NCBI GenBank assembly: GCA_003864495.1
Contig: PEDN01001365.1
Location: forward strand, 248,001-312,000
Direction of reading: 5' to 3'
DNA length: 64,000 nt
Source: Nemopilema nomurai
Taxonomy: Eukaryota; Cnidaria; Scyphozoa; Rhizostomeae; Rhizostomatidae
Positions within the stretch are counted from its first letter, which is position 1. Every line of letters starts with the position of its first letter. Of this stretch, positions 10,763 through 23,500 are shown piece by piece. The notes under the pieces were generated by a model. That model did not search any database and was not told where the DNA came from. It saw only the letters and a program-made list of their open reading frames with translations. The position numbers were made by a program, and so were the translations under genes.

Positions 10763-13700
10763 ATGGCGGTAGTAGCTGACCACATGGAGTCCTTTTCTGG
10801 AGATGAAGCTGATGCCGAGGAAGAAAGAATCAACGAAGAAGGTAAAGTACGAAGAGTCAAGAATCATACAATCAAACAGAGCCATAAGGAAAACTTAATT
10901 TCGAATCATTTGCCTCAAATATAATGAATCAATTGTTGGTATACGGTCCCGTTTCAACATCCTCGTTAATTCTATAATTCATTAACTGCCAGATATTTGT
11001 CAAACAGCCCTTCTAATTCAACAACTCCCCCACCCTCTAGATTCACCCTACATCAGCTTCACGAGCTGCTTTCAAAGATGTGCATTAGATTTCATATGGT
11101 CTTTCCATAAATTTGGTCATATTATGGTGCCATTTCTTATTTATAGAGCAATCTTTTCAATGGATTTTGTCAGCATCTTGAAAGTTAGCATTTAATGTTT
11201 TGGGATTTTTTATCTCAAACTTAATGTTTATTTTATTTATAGATGGAAAAGATAATGAAGATGATGGCAAGAAAAAGAATATTGCTGGAATGAATGATGT
11301 TATAAGCAAGATCTTAGGCAAAAACATAAAAGAAAATGAAACAGTAAGTGATTTGATTTGAAGCTGAGGTATTGTGTGTAATAAATATTTCTATTCGTGT
11401 TTTGTCATGTTTGTATCTATTTTTGTCAACAAACCTTTCACTTCATCATTTGACTTCTATTAATAATTCACTCCTTGTAATTTACTTCAATTTATAATTT
11501 TCAAGATAACCTCTTTACATTTATTCCGTTGAATGATCTTTTAATGTTTTCACCCTTTAACCTATTTCTGTTTAATTTTGTTACCATCATCCTTTTTTCA
11601 CCTTTTTTCCTTTTATCATTATATTTTTACTTGGATTAGATATACATTTTATTGAATGTCAGGGTGTTGTCTTATCAAAATATAAAGAAGGAAAGAGAAG
11701 AAAGCTTGAAAAAGAAGAAGAGGATGCTGTCAAAAAGGTATATATAATTTCTTTATATATAGAGTACTTCCTCATAAATTTTCATTTGAAATCTTCATTT
11801 TCATTTGTTCCAACAAGTTCAAAAAGTTGTCAAGCCGCAAAAGGGGGACAATCAAAAAACCAAAATCAAAAGGTGGTGATTCTGGCTTTTTTAAAAAGTT
11901 TTTTCAAAAATGGAACCTCGATTATTGACCTAAGAGATATCATATAGAATTTTTTCCATAAGGTTTCCTGTTTCTAAAATTTGTTTCTAGATCTAAGATA
12001 TATTTTTATGTTTGTTATAAGACGTTGCTTTGAGGCATAAACAATTTGTATTTTCCTGTTTCGTTTCAAGGCAAAAATCATTTCAAAAGTTGAATTCAGG
12101 GAGAAAAATCATGTAGTACCTGATAGATCAAATGCAGAGAAAGAGGTATCTTTACGCAAAGTTGGTACAAGAGGAGGTGTGTTGTTTGGATCTTCTCATC
12201 TTTATCAAAGTTATTTTATGTCCCATCTTTGAGTAGGAGCTTCATTATACCACAAGAATATACTGTGTCAGACAAAATTACCCACAATTTGATTCATGCT
12301 TCTGTTTTGATGCCTATAATTTGTTTTAAGATATCTCAAAGGGCAAACATCTAGTCACAAATGCTACGTAGCACAAAAATTAGAATAGACAAGCTATGTC
12401 TGTGCTTTATGACTATATATATATCTAAATAAATATATATATCCAAACCACTTTGTTTTATGAATGAGTAAGCTAGAGGCAATGGTCTCTGGAGTCACTT
12501 GATGAAAAACCAGCAACTAAGTTTAAGGTTCTTTTTTTAACATGAGCTATTTTTACTCTCAATGTTACAGTTGTGAAACTATTCAATGCTGTCACAAAAC
12601 ATCAGAAGGATGTGGAATCAAAGCTGAAGAAGGCGAAAACTGAGGTTAAACGGGACAAGGGTATGTTATTTTCTATTTTAAAGTTGTTTCACTCTCAACA
12701 AGTTTTTACTATCTTTGACATAATTTTTAACCAACAAATGATAGTTTTATGGTCATGTTATCCTGCAATATTTTATCACATCATATCATGCTATATCATT
12801 ATACATTTACAAGATCATATAATATATGTCTTGTTATGTTTTATTATATCATATTTTACAATATTTTAATATTCTATTGCGCCATATTATCTTACATTAC
12901 ATTATATCTGTACATTGTATTAGCTATGTTCTAATGACATTATATTCATACGTAAATTATCTTTTTTTAAATATTCAAATCTGTATCATATTGTGCGATT
13001 ACTTTTATTCAGTTATCGATGCCATGTCAAAAACATCATTTCTTGACATGTTAAAAACAAATACTCCATCAAAGAAGGCTCAGAAGAAGCAAGATGAATC
13101 AATGGTATGTTAATCAGGCTATCAACAACACCTTTAATTTTTCCATCCAAGTCCTGATTCTAAGCAAAACTATTTGCTGACACCTGGAGGCTCATTTACC
13201 CAGTAAAATACAAATTGATCCAATAAATAATTAACAAGAATGGTTGAATATTTTTCAATCTCTTAAATGGACGTAAGTAAGGGTAATATTTATCAGTAGC
13301 GTATGACATTGCTCCAGATTTCTTCCTTTTTCTCCAATGAAGTTTAAAGTGTTTTCATGTGTTCCTGGGAGAGATCAAATGTAATCCTTTTAATGTAGCA
13401 AGATCTGTAAATTGAGTCACTATCAATTGGCCTTAATTAGATTTGCAGATCCAACTAGTCCCATTGAAATGTAAAAATTTGGAACAGCTAGCATTAGTTG
13501 GATTAGGACTTATCCTTCTGCCTTCTGTTTAAATGAATGAACAGAAAGGATCTTTAGAGCATTTTCAATGGCATTAATTTATCACTACAAGTAATCCTTT
13601 TAGTTCCCTTTGTTTCAAAATTTATTTTAATGATTATTTTAGAGAAAATTGACATTGATGTGTAGGTTCCTTTCAAGATTGATTTGATGCCAATTTTTAA

Positions 13701-14340
13701 ACAGGCAATATTCACTAAGCCTAGAATGCTTGATTTTATGAATGTCGCTATAGTTTAAAATTTTAAAGGCTGTCAACTTTCTTTTGATGCTACTTATTGT
13801 ATATAAGATTTCATGCAGAGTACATATATCTGTTATATATGCAAGGTTGAGTCCCGATTATGTCTGAATGTTTTCTAATTTAATTACATTTTTTAATTTT
13901 TTTGGGACTGTTAAAATTTAAAAATAATCTAAACTGAGAGCTGTTTTTCATTTGCATTATATTATTATTATTCAATCATCATTTACATTATTCAATTATA
14001 GTACATCTGTTATATATGCAAAGTTGAGTCCCCATTATGTCTGAACATTTTCTAATTTAATTACACTTTTTAATTTTTTTGGGACTGTGAAAATTTAAAA
14101 ATAATCTAAACTGAGAGCTGTTTATTTTAACTGTTTTGTTATGTTTTGCTTATAAAGTGTTGTAATCTTTTGCAGCTACAAGATGGCGAAAAGGAAGCCC
14201 CAGCTTGGGACATTTTACGGGAAGATTTCATGATGGGATCAAAAATGAAAGATTGGGATAAAGATGACGTCAAAGATGGTGATGATGATGAAGGTGTGCC
14301 TTCGGATGTTTTGGACAGCGGTGATGATGACAGTGAATGA
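10763..14340 (+). CDS. RRP15: Ribosomal RNA-processing protein 15
   Basis: Seven exons close in frame: 10763-10841, 11243-11343, 11663-11737, 12071-12176, 12571-12660, 13013-13104, 14176-14340, giving 235 residues. The N-terminus is acidic, a lysine-rich middle follows, and two family blocks are recognisable: TRGVVKLFNAVTKHQKDV at about 118-135, and APAWDILREDFMMGSKMKDW near the C-terminus. The tail is acidic (GDDDE, SGDDDSE). Family role: a nucleolar factor for pre-60S maturation, acting in 27S pre-rRNA processing. The junctions at exons 4-5 and 5-6 both use a G|TT split valine codon. An AATAAA at 14649-14654 is a plausible polyadenylation signal about 310 bases after the stop. Confidence 0.95.
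13408..13505. other. Twin hairpins in RRP15 intron 6
   Basis: Two adjacent stem-loops are visible. The first pairs gatctgtaaat with atttgcagatc (11 positions with one U-G wobble). The second pairs ccaacta with tagttgg. The layout recalls an H/ACA RNA, but no ACA box follows at the required distance on either strand. It may be a degenerate RNA gene or a miniature element. Confidence 0.35.
13808..14125. repeat. Tandem duplication in RRP15 intron 6
   Basis: A block of about 120 bp beginning near 13822 (tctgttatatatgcaaggtt) recurs about 180 bp downstream with a few substitutions. Shared parts include tttgggactgt and aaataatctaaactgagagc. The second copy ends just before the exon 7 acceptor. Confidence 0.8.
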
Positions 14341-14648
14341 AGGCCTTGGAATTTGGATTAACATTTAATTCAAAAGATCCATCTCCACAGGTGAAACCTC
14401 CATTTGAAAATAATCCTCGTCTAATGGTCTCCTTCGTTGCTGATAAAGTGACTACGATAGTATCTCGCGATAGCGCGCCGAAGAGCCCCCCTGGAAGAAG
14501 ATTTATCTTTGTGGAGGAGCCAAGTCTTCGATGGGACGGGGTGGGGGAATTTAAAAGGTTTTCCACGCAGAAAGAGCATGAAGACAATGTTTTTGCAATT
14601 GGCCTATCTCACCTTTAGAAACGATCCGAATTTATTGATCTTCACAGT

Positions 14649-14654
14649 AATAAA
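14649..14654 (+). terminator. Polyadenylation signal AATAAA for RRP15
   Basis: Canonical AATAAA about 310 bases downstream of the RRP15 stop on the coding strand, followed by T-rich sequence. Position and strand fit; there is no direct evidence of cleavage. Confidence 0.5.
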
Positions 14655-15277
14655 TTGGTTTTCGAGGTTTTGTTTTTTCTTATTGATCTACTGTCCAGCA
14701 ATGTCGACCTTTAAGCATTGCAGTTTGCTCTTCCGCTGAAAATGTACTCTATCGTCATTCTCAAAATGGTCGCCAAACCGCATTTTAGTAGAAACGAAAT
14801 TTTTCAAATCGTTTCCAACAGCTTGGTCCTCAAAGTTGAATGCAAGTCGACTAAATGCCTAATAAAATTTTGCTGCCAAAAAGCTAGGGCCTAGCTTTAC
14901 AATGGTCCTTTTTGAGTGCTTCTTACCGACTTTTTGGACAAATGAAAAGACTTTTCAATCTTCTAAAAACGTTTTGGTAGATTGATATACCAGGGTAAAT
15001 TAAGAATCCGTTTTCAAGTGTTGTAAATGCAATACTTGTTGTTTGAAATGTAAGAGTGCCGCGTTATAATCAATGAAACGCCATAACGCCTTATAAAGTT
15101 CCTGCCTTTTATGTCGGGGTGATTCGAATTAAAACTGTCTGTATTCGCAATGAACTTGAATATCAGTGGAATCTGTTTCTTAATCGTATGCATCAGGTGG
15201 ATCCCAAAGGGGGAAAAGCAGCATACTCACAGCTTGAAATTAACAGGCCCCCGACGATGATGGTGGGAGGGGTGAGC

Positions 15278-15436
15278 CAGTGCCGGATTCAAGGGGGGCG
15301 TAAGGGGCGTACGCCCCCCTATTTCTGCAGGGCAATGATTATTTTCTACTGACTTTTGCGCTAGCTTAAGGGCAATTTTACAAAGAAGTCATACCTACGC
15401 CCCCTCCTTTCTAATAATACTGGATCCGGCCCTGTG
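15278..15436. repeat. Miniature element with ccggat termini
   Basis: Imperfect inverted termini cagtgccggat and the complement of atccggccctg bound about 159 bp. The flanking interior is rich in acgcccccc and ggggcgt. A related terminus (cagggccggatccag) occurs at 15954, with a possible opposite end near 16530 (gaaccccctcttgaatcccg). Confidence 0.5.
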
Positions 15437-16789
15437 AGCAGGGGATCATGGCTCACCAACTTTTTGCAAATTACGCTTTTCGAAATCAGTACGGAATTTT
15501 AAGTTCTTTTCATTGTACTTTGATGCATCAATATTAGCCTCCCCCCCTCGTTTGGTCTGATCGGTTCCATGATCAACACTTCTTGACACTTGTAATTTGT
15601 TCAAATATTGTAATTTGTAATATTCGTCTGTTCAACTCAGTGACAATGAAAAGTAGTCGAGTTAGATAGTGCTACCTGGAAACAGAGTCTGGAAAAAGTT
15701 ATAACCAACCACAGGCCGCAAATATTATAAGTTCTTCCTCATTCTCAGCTCAAAACAATTTTTTCCACAATGACCTTCGTTGTTTTTAATAAAAATTACA
15801 AATAAGCCTTCCTCGACTATGGCATGAGCAGGCAAAATGTTATTAGCTTCTTGGTTTTAGAGACCTTACTAGGGACCTTTAGGAATAGGGAAGCGCCTTG
15901 AACCTGGAGATATTGCATTGAACCTGGACGACACTCACTGCTTAGTGTGTTTTTCAGGGCCGGATCCAGCATTAATAAAAAGCAGGGCCCTGACAGGGGA
16001 CTGGGGGTCGAGGGGGTGATATCCCTGAAGCTCCTGGGATTTTGCCATTTCTGAGGCTCTAAATGGCTTAGAATCCTAAAGTTGATCTCAAAGAAACTTT
16101 TTCAGCGTATGAAAAGCACAGGCTTATAACTAGGTTATAACTCTCATTGTATGAATTGTTGTAGAGGCACTAAATATTTGCACAGTAAAATTCAATCACT
16201 TTGTAAAAGATGAATGACTTTTCACCTAAACTTGAATTCCATATGCCAGCGTTTGCAAATCGACAGACTGGCCAATTTTTAATCTTGCCTGCAAGTCGCA
16301 ACAAGACGAGTAAAGTTTGTGAAGATCGAAAGATCTTGTCCTATTGAAGTTCAGGAAAGATTTTGCAGTATAAAAAACAACTGAGCTTATTTTATGCTAC
16401 ATAGAGTTAAAGGAGGGGAGGGGCCTATCGCCAACACCTTCAATCCATGTCCTAAAGCGAGTGCAAAACTCAGTAGAAAACAGTCATTGCTTTGTAAAAA
16501 CAGGGGCGAACCCCCTCTTGAATCCCGCTATTTTATCTTTTACATGCGTACCTTTCTGTCTTTCATATTTGTAGATTTTAAGCTAACAGATTTTTCTGCC
16601 AAACCTGATCTCATTCATACTGATATTTTGTAACATTACATTAGCTTGTATACTTTCCTTTCAAGTACATAAAACTTTCCTCAAAACCTTTTTAGCCTTT
16701 CTTACTTTGAAATGGGCCGGGTTCTGGACCATTTTTCTGGACCAACCCCTTGGGCCATTTTTCTTCCCCAAACTTTTTCCCGCCAAAGA

Positions 16790-16948
16790 GCCACAAGTCG
16801 GGCATGCGCACTAAACACCTAAAACCATGCAGCGAGGTCCTTTCGCCCATAAAATTTCACGAGGGCAGGCTAGCAGGGAGTCTTTGGCCTAAAACTACTT
16901 CAATCAAAGTCTCCGGTGTACAGTGAAGTATCAGGAGCTAGATTTCAG
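16790..16948 (+). promoter_or_regulatory. Putative NAP1L promoter and 5' UTR exon
   Basis: An NRF1-like GCATGCGC at 16802-16809 precedes a pyrimidine-rich tcctttcgccc start-like sequence near 16842. A non-coding exon then ends in a gtaaat donor at 16949. The coding ATG at 17538 lies two bases after an acceptor (ttttcag), so an upstream UTR exon is required. The exact transcription start is inference. Confidence 0.4.
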
Positions 16949-17537
16949 GTAAATCCAATCACTTTGAAGCTTATTATGTTATCTTCAGTTTTCCTTTTAC
17001 TCTTTAGAGGGCCCATTTAGCCAAACGTCATGACGATGTTCTTTAGGCCTACTAAAATCGACTCGTCAGCTCATGAGAATTTGTCTGGTTTCAGATTATG
17101 ATCACATGCTTTATTTGTTGGAATTTTTCTTACAATTCAAAATTGTTAAGTTACTCGCAGCTGGTTTGTTAAGGTTTTAGAATTAGGTGCGATAAAGGAA
17201 TAAAAGAAAGGGGACAAAGAACCTTAGCTGGGGCCCTTTTCGATGTTCTGTTCATTTACAACTTGCGTTTTGATTTTGGGAAGCTAATCAATCTGTGAAA
17301 CCAAGCCAAACTGCTAATTACTACAAGTTTTATTAGTTCTGATACATCTGGTATTGTTGAAAGTTAATGCATGGCCATCGTCCAGCGACTTGTAAATGAT
17401 ATCTCCTGACCCGTCTGTAATAAATTTTATTAATATGGAAATTAAGCTCAACATGTGAATTTAGAGCCTTTTTTACCTCAAGTACTCAAAGTAAGGGTTG
17501 TGGCTGATATGAATGTGAATCATTTTAATTTTCAGGC

Positions 17538-20500
17538 ATGCCTAAAGGAAAGAAACCGGTTGTCGACTCGAGCGATGGAGATGATGCAGAAGGGACAGGA
17601 TTCGACCAGCAAGCTGGCAAGTTTGATATTTTTGTTTTAATTTATTTCTCTTTATTTACACCAAGATATTGATCTGTTTTGTAACAAAGCTATTTATATT
17701 TATATATCGTCAATTTTTCTAATTGGCTAAGGATGTTTGACAAAAGCTTTATTTGAAGTTTTTACAGGCCTTGAGGCCAAGACTTTGTTGCTAAACTTCA
17801 TAAGACGAAAATTATCATCAACTGCTACCCTTTTCTTGTCCAGTTTTACTTGATGCACTTTAGGCATCCATATATTATCTACTGATTGGCATGTAATTAC
17901 AATTTATGTGATCATACTATTGGCATTAACTATTATTTTCACACAATGATTTTGGACTTTCTCAGAAATTGTGTTTCTTAAATTCAAATTTTCTTTTTGC
18001 CTTGATGTGCAACTACTGATGTTGCTTTGGTGCTTCCTTGAATAGATAAACTTCAATTAGTAAATAGAATAAGCAATAAAATATTCAGATTCCATTCACA
18101 ATTCCTTGAAAGTGCAAATCGCTTTATTATATAACCTTTATTGTTTAAAACCCTTTATTGTCTTTTTTGCAGGTATTAAATTCATTTATTTGTTGTGAAG
18201 TAGTTTTTGTTATGTAAAAGCTTCTTAGAAGAGCAAGTGTAGTTACTCTTTTTATTTTAACAGTATTTGTACCTAGAATCAAACAAAAATTTTCCAATCA
18301 ATTTCAGAAGTTCTAATCTACAGGCTCCTCTTTATTTAGTTGCTCATGCCTTGGTCAATAATCCAGCATTAATGGAAGCTGTTCAAAACAAGTTGAATGG
18401 TCTGGTTGGTGTTACCTCAGGCTACATTGAAAGTAAGCTTTTAAGTTCTGTTTCATTTGAAACCTTGTAGATTTGACACTTAGATTAATTTTGTTATGCC
18501 TGTATGTGTTTACACAAGTTAAATTATAGTGAGGGCACTAGACAATAATTGCATGTGCTGTTACACTGATGTGGTTTTTTTTGTTTAACTGAATATTATT
18601 CTATATGAAAACGCAAATTTGTGTCTTGTTTTTTCTATGAATATAATTGTACCAATCACTGTCAATATATATTTTTTGCTTTTGATTCTCTGGCAGTTTC
18701 TACATTTGTAGCTTTTTTGGAATGATTCTTGGTTGATTTGGGGGAAAACTTTTTCTGAAAATTCAGGAAAAAAGACCTGGCTGAGGTGGACACATAAATT
18801 AAAGCACTCACTCTGTCATCAGGCACAAGTTATTGAAGACTCTTCTCATCGTAAATGCATTTGTAAATTAATCACTTTTTTCATTTCCAGCCTTCCAGCC
18901 TCTGTTAAAAGGAGGGTAAATGCCCTGAAAAATATACAGGTATGTTAAAAGAACTAGATTATATATATATATCAAGTTTAAATCACCTTTCAAGTTTCTT
19001 CCATTACATCTGACAGGCAAGCATCCTAGATTGGGCCTATGACTTGTAGATCTGTATTATTGCACAATATTTGTAAAGATATGTGTATATAAAATACTTA
19101 TAAAGAATGTTGCTGGAAAGTTTGTCTTCTTGCTGCTAATTCTGCTATAGATATTCTCCACTTATTGGAGACATAAATCATCAAATTCCTAGATGCAAAT
19201 ACTTATTTTGCTATGGCTGCCTACATGCAAGACTTGTGCTGTGTATTTTAATTTCATCAGTGAGAAAGAGTCCAATATTAAACTTTTCTTTTCCAGGTAG
19301 AATATGCAAATATCGAGGGTAAATTCTACAAAGAAGTTCATGATTTGGAAATGAAATATGCTGAGCATTTTAAGCCACTATTTGAAAAGGTATATCCATT
19401 TAGGTACCTTTTTCAATGTTTAATGTTTAGCTCTTATTTTTAATACAGTATTGAATCAATTTGATGAAATATTGCTTGTTGTCTGCAACAAGGCCCAGTG
19501 ATACTCAAATGATGGGTTCAACCACTGACAATCAAATGTTGCAAAGATCGAAACAAGGTTGCCGCTATCTAAGTCTCTTCAGATAGTAAGAAGCTTGGAC
19601 GATGCAACCAGACAGTTTCTGCCCTTGGAAATTTCAATTTCACTACCAATGTTCATGAAAGGCTTTTTCTGTCAGAAAACAATCCGGCAGACTGTTTTTT
19701 TGTGAGCCAAATTTTTATGTATATAAATAAGGCTTTTAAGTCTGCTGTAAAGTTGTGAGGCTTTTGAATTAGATGTCTCTGTGAATATATATCTATCTTT
19801 ATATGATTTTCAATTAGATTCGACTTTGAAAAATGCTGAACAAAATCTTTGCACAATGATAATGTTGGTGCTATGCTCCCCTGAACCATTTTGAAGTTAT
19901 ACTTTTTACCTTATTACTCATGAATGCAAACTCAATGTTTGTTTCAGAGGAAGACAATTATTAATGGCGATTATGAGCCAACAGATGAAGAAGCTACTTG
20001 GGTGGAACCAGGTGAAGATGACGAGGAGGAAGAAAAAGAGGAAGAAGAGAAGGCAGATGAGGACAAACCAAAGGTAAAAGAGAGTCAGAACGAGGCTGAT
20101 AAACTCGCTGTGAGTTTTGGATATCCAGTTCTCTTCAGTTTGGCATAAAGATTTTTTATGCTCTTCAGTTTTAATTAGTGCCATAGTCTGCATTGAATTC
20201 AGAATGTAGTCTGACTAAGGTTGTTGAACGTCATGGACTAAAAATTAAGGAGTCTTTTTCATGTTGTGGTATCTTAAATCATCTAACATCTATTGACAAT
20301 TGCAAATATATTTGAATTTCTGGGGAAAAGTAGCATGGACAGGTTTTTTATATTTTGTAAGGAGGACTAGATGTTGTTCAATTAGGCATGGGTGTTTGTG
20401 TAGAAGAGGCAGGATAAACACCACAGTTTTTTGTCATTGGAAATTTTCCAAGCATGTTTTTTTGTCTAGCAACATAGGCCATAATCAGTGCCAAATAATT

Positions 20501-23500
20501 CAGCCTTGGATATTTGATCAATACCCTGATAAGGTATATATATCTGTGTGTTTGATTTTTGTAGGAAGAGTTGAAAGATAAAGCTGCATTGGAAGAAGAT
20601 AAAAAAGAAGAAGAAGGTTATTTCTGAATTATTTATATATTGATAAAATTAGGTGTGTGAGGATGGCTCAGTGGTTAGAGATACTGACTATGGATTCAAG
20701 GGTCAGCGGTTTGAGTCCCTGGCATGACCAAACTTACACACAGAGCGAGGAGAGTCACTAGTTAATTCCAGGCATTAGGAATCACAAGTTGTGGTCACAC
20801 GAAGGGGAAGGACCAGGACACTGCTCGATGAGCCTAAGCTTCACAGTGTCCTAAAAATTACCCTTAGAAGCTGGATAGAAACAAATACAAATGTATACAA
20901 ATACAAAATGGCATGATGCTTTTAGTTTCCTTTCCAAATTTCATTGTCTCCACCAGCACGTAATATTTAAGAGAATGTTTTATAAAGACAAACCTAGACT
21001 GAGGACAATAACTTGGGTAATTACGTATTGCAGCAAAAGAAAAGGTAATTACTTCTTGCTAATGACAGTTTTAATAAATTGCTTCCATTCCATTCTAGAT
21101 GTTAAAGGAATTAACGAGTTCTGGTTAACAGCAATGAAGAATGTAGAACTTCTCAGTGACATGATACAGGTATATAAATGAAAGATTTGATTTAATTGCT
21201 ATTTATACAATGTGCAACAGTATGGTTACTGAATTTTCTGTTTACATGTGATGCATTTGAATTGGGGGATTTCACCTGATGCCTGATCTTTTTTCAGCCA
21301 CACGATGAGCCAATATTGAGTCACCTGACGGACATAAAACTAATCTTTAGTGGAAAAGGAGATACAGGAGAAGAGGGATCTGAGGAGGATGATGCCCCAG
21401 TAAGATATATTTAGCTTTTGTAATGATTTTTGGTATGAATATTAATATATATTAATGGTATGTATGAATATATTATTGGTCACACACTGTATCCAGCCCT
21501 GCACAAATCATGGAATTTTGATATGGGGATGGACGTCTTGATTGTCTAATGGAGTTTTAGCATCAGCTGGGCAAAGAGATAACTCAAGACATTGTGTCAA
21601 AAGCTGTTAAGCTTAGGGGCTGCAAAAAGTATCAAAACCTGGGAACAAGATTCTCAGAAACTGTTTTGGCTTGGCAGAAAATTCTCAGCAAAATTTGGCA
21701 AAAACAACTGTTCTTTTTTATATTCTCCAAAATTAGAAGATGTTAAGCAACGGCCAAGTTACCATATTTCATTTTAAACTTTCTCCAGACCCAATAAATT
21801 TGAAGCCCTTCCAAGAAATTATATATACTGTCAGTAGAACTATTGAACACAATACTTAACCATATTTGTGACCAGGTTCCCAGATGGAAAATATTTTTTG
21901 CAGCTCAGCAATACTTCATAGATCTACATATGTTTTGAGGAACCATTCTTACTTGAAATACTGCTTTTTGTCTGCAACAAGGCCCAGTGATACTCAAATG
22001 ATGGGTTCTATCACTGACAATTAAAAGTTGCAAAGATCAAAACAAGGTTGCCGCTATCTAAGTTTTTGCTTATAGTCAGAATCTTGGACGATGCAACCAG
22101 ACACCTTCTATCCTTCAAACTTTTTTTCATTCTCTCCAACAAACATTGTATTGGGATTTCTCTATCACAATGCAAACTGCATTTTTACATTTCAAATTTA
22201 TCAGCTTCTATTAATACTACCATCAATAGGCAAATATTGTTTAACATGTTAGGGCATTCTACAGAGTATAGCACAGGGTATGCTAGCAAATAGTCTTTGA
22301 TAGACTTGAATACCACTCAAATATCAATCAATGTAAATGATTCCAGGTCAATCAATATAAATTATTCCAGGTTCAAGCAACGTAAATGGTCTCAGGTTCA
22401 AGCAATGCACATTATTCCAGGTTCATGTCTAGTTTGATAGCGATATAGATAATAGAACTAGAAGAGGGTTGTAGAAGTGATAGCTTGCTAAGCAGCAGTT
22501 GATTATCTTCTTTTTCTAACAAAAGAAGTTTCTTCTAGGGCTTTGCACTGGAGTTTTATTTTAGCCTCAATGAATACTTCTCAAATACGGTGAGTATGTC
22601 AATTTGCTTCATTCTCTAAGCATTGGTAATTGTTGATGATGAACAGAGTAGGCAGTAGTTTACTTTTCAACCAAACGATTACGAAACATTTGGAATCAGT
22701 TTAGGCCATTTAGAGTGTCATTGCTAGACTCGATGCCAATGCAAACGATTCTGTTGCAAGAGGAAAACATTTCGACCCTCTTTTTGCAGGTGTTAACAAA
22801 ATCATACAAGATGCAGTGTCATCCAAACAAAGAAGACCCGTTTTCATTTGAAGGCACTGAGATTACTGGATGCACGGGGTGAGTATTTTCTTCACGTTTT
22901 CAACAAACTTCCTTGATTTCCTTGAATTTTCAAGTGTATTCAAGAGTCATTCGTTGTTGGCTAAAGTCACATTAAACTTGTGTTGTAGATGCAGTATCGA
23001 TTGGAAAAAGGGTAAAAATGTGACGCAAAAAACGATCAAAAAGAAGCAAAAACATAAAGGTTTGTCTGAAGCCAGCCCTTCTTATTGACTTACGTTGATT
23101 TAGGCCTGGTTGGTATCTTTTGGTATCTCATCTGCTTTTTGTGATAAACAGCTTTAAAAGCTATACATGGGTTTATTATACATTAGCTCATTCGACTGTT
23201 TTCATTAATGTCGAAATTATCTGTATTCTTTGGGAATTTATTTCATTGTCCTTTGCAAATGGTTTTTAGAATTCAGTTCAGTTCATCGGACAGGTCCTAT
23301 TTTTTTCTTTTCTAGGGCGTGGTCAAACCAGAACAATTACAAAAACCGTGAAGAATGACTCTTTTTTTAATTTTTTTGCTCCTCCAGAAGGTTTGTTGCC
23401 CTAATTTTTATTTCATTTTTCAACTATCGTTATCTATTTTCTGATAATATTCCCTTTATCATAACAAATCTAGTTACTCCTTTCTGTTTTGATCATGTTC

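Larger units (their letters stand above)
14341..17537. other. Intergenic between RRP15 and NAP1L
   Basis: The region contains the RRP15 3' end, two small ccggat-terminated repeats (15278-15436 and around 15953-16530) and the NAP1L promoter and 5' UTR. A likely non-coding first exon of NAP1L ends at about 16948, followed by a gtaaat donor. No additional protein-coding exon was recognised. Confidence 0.5.

Noticed and set aside
20651..20727. Functional tRNA gene
   Set aside because: A and B boxes are present but acceptor and anticodon stems do not pair properly; it is a SINE head.
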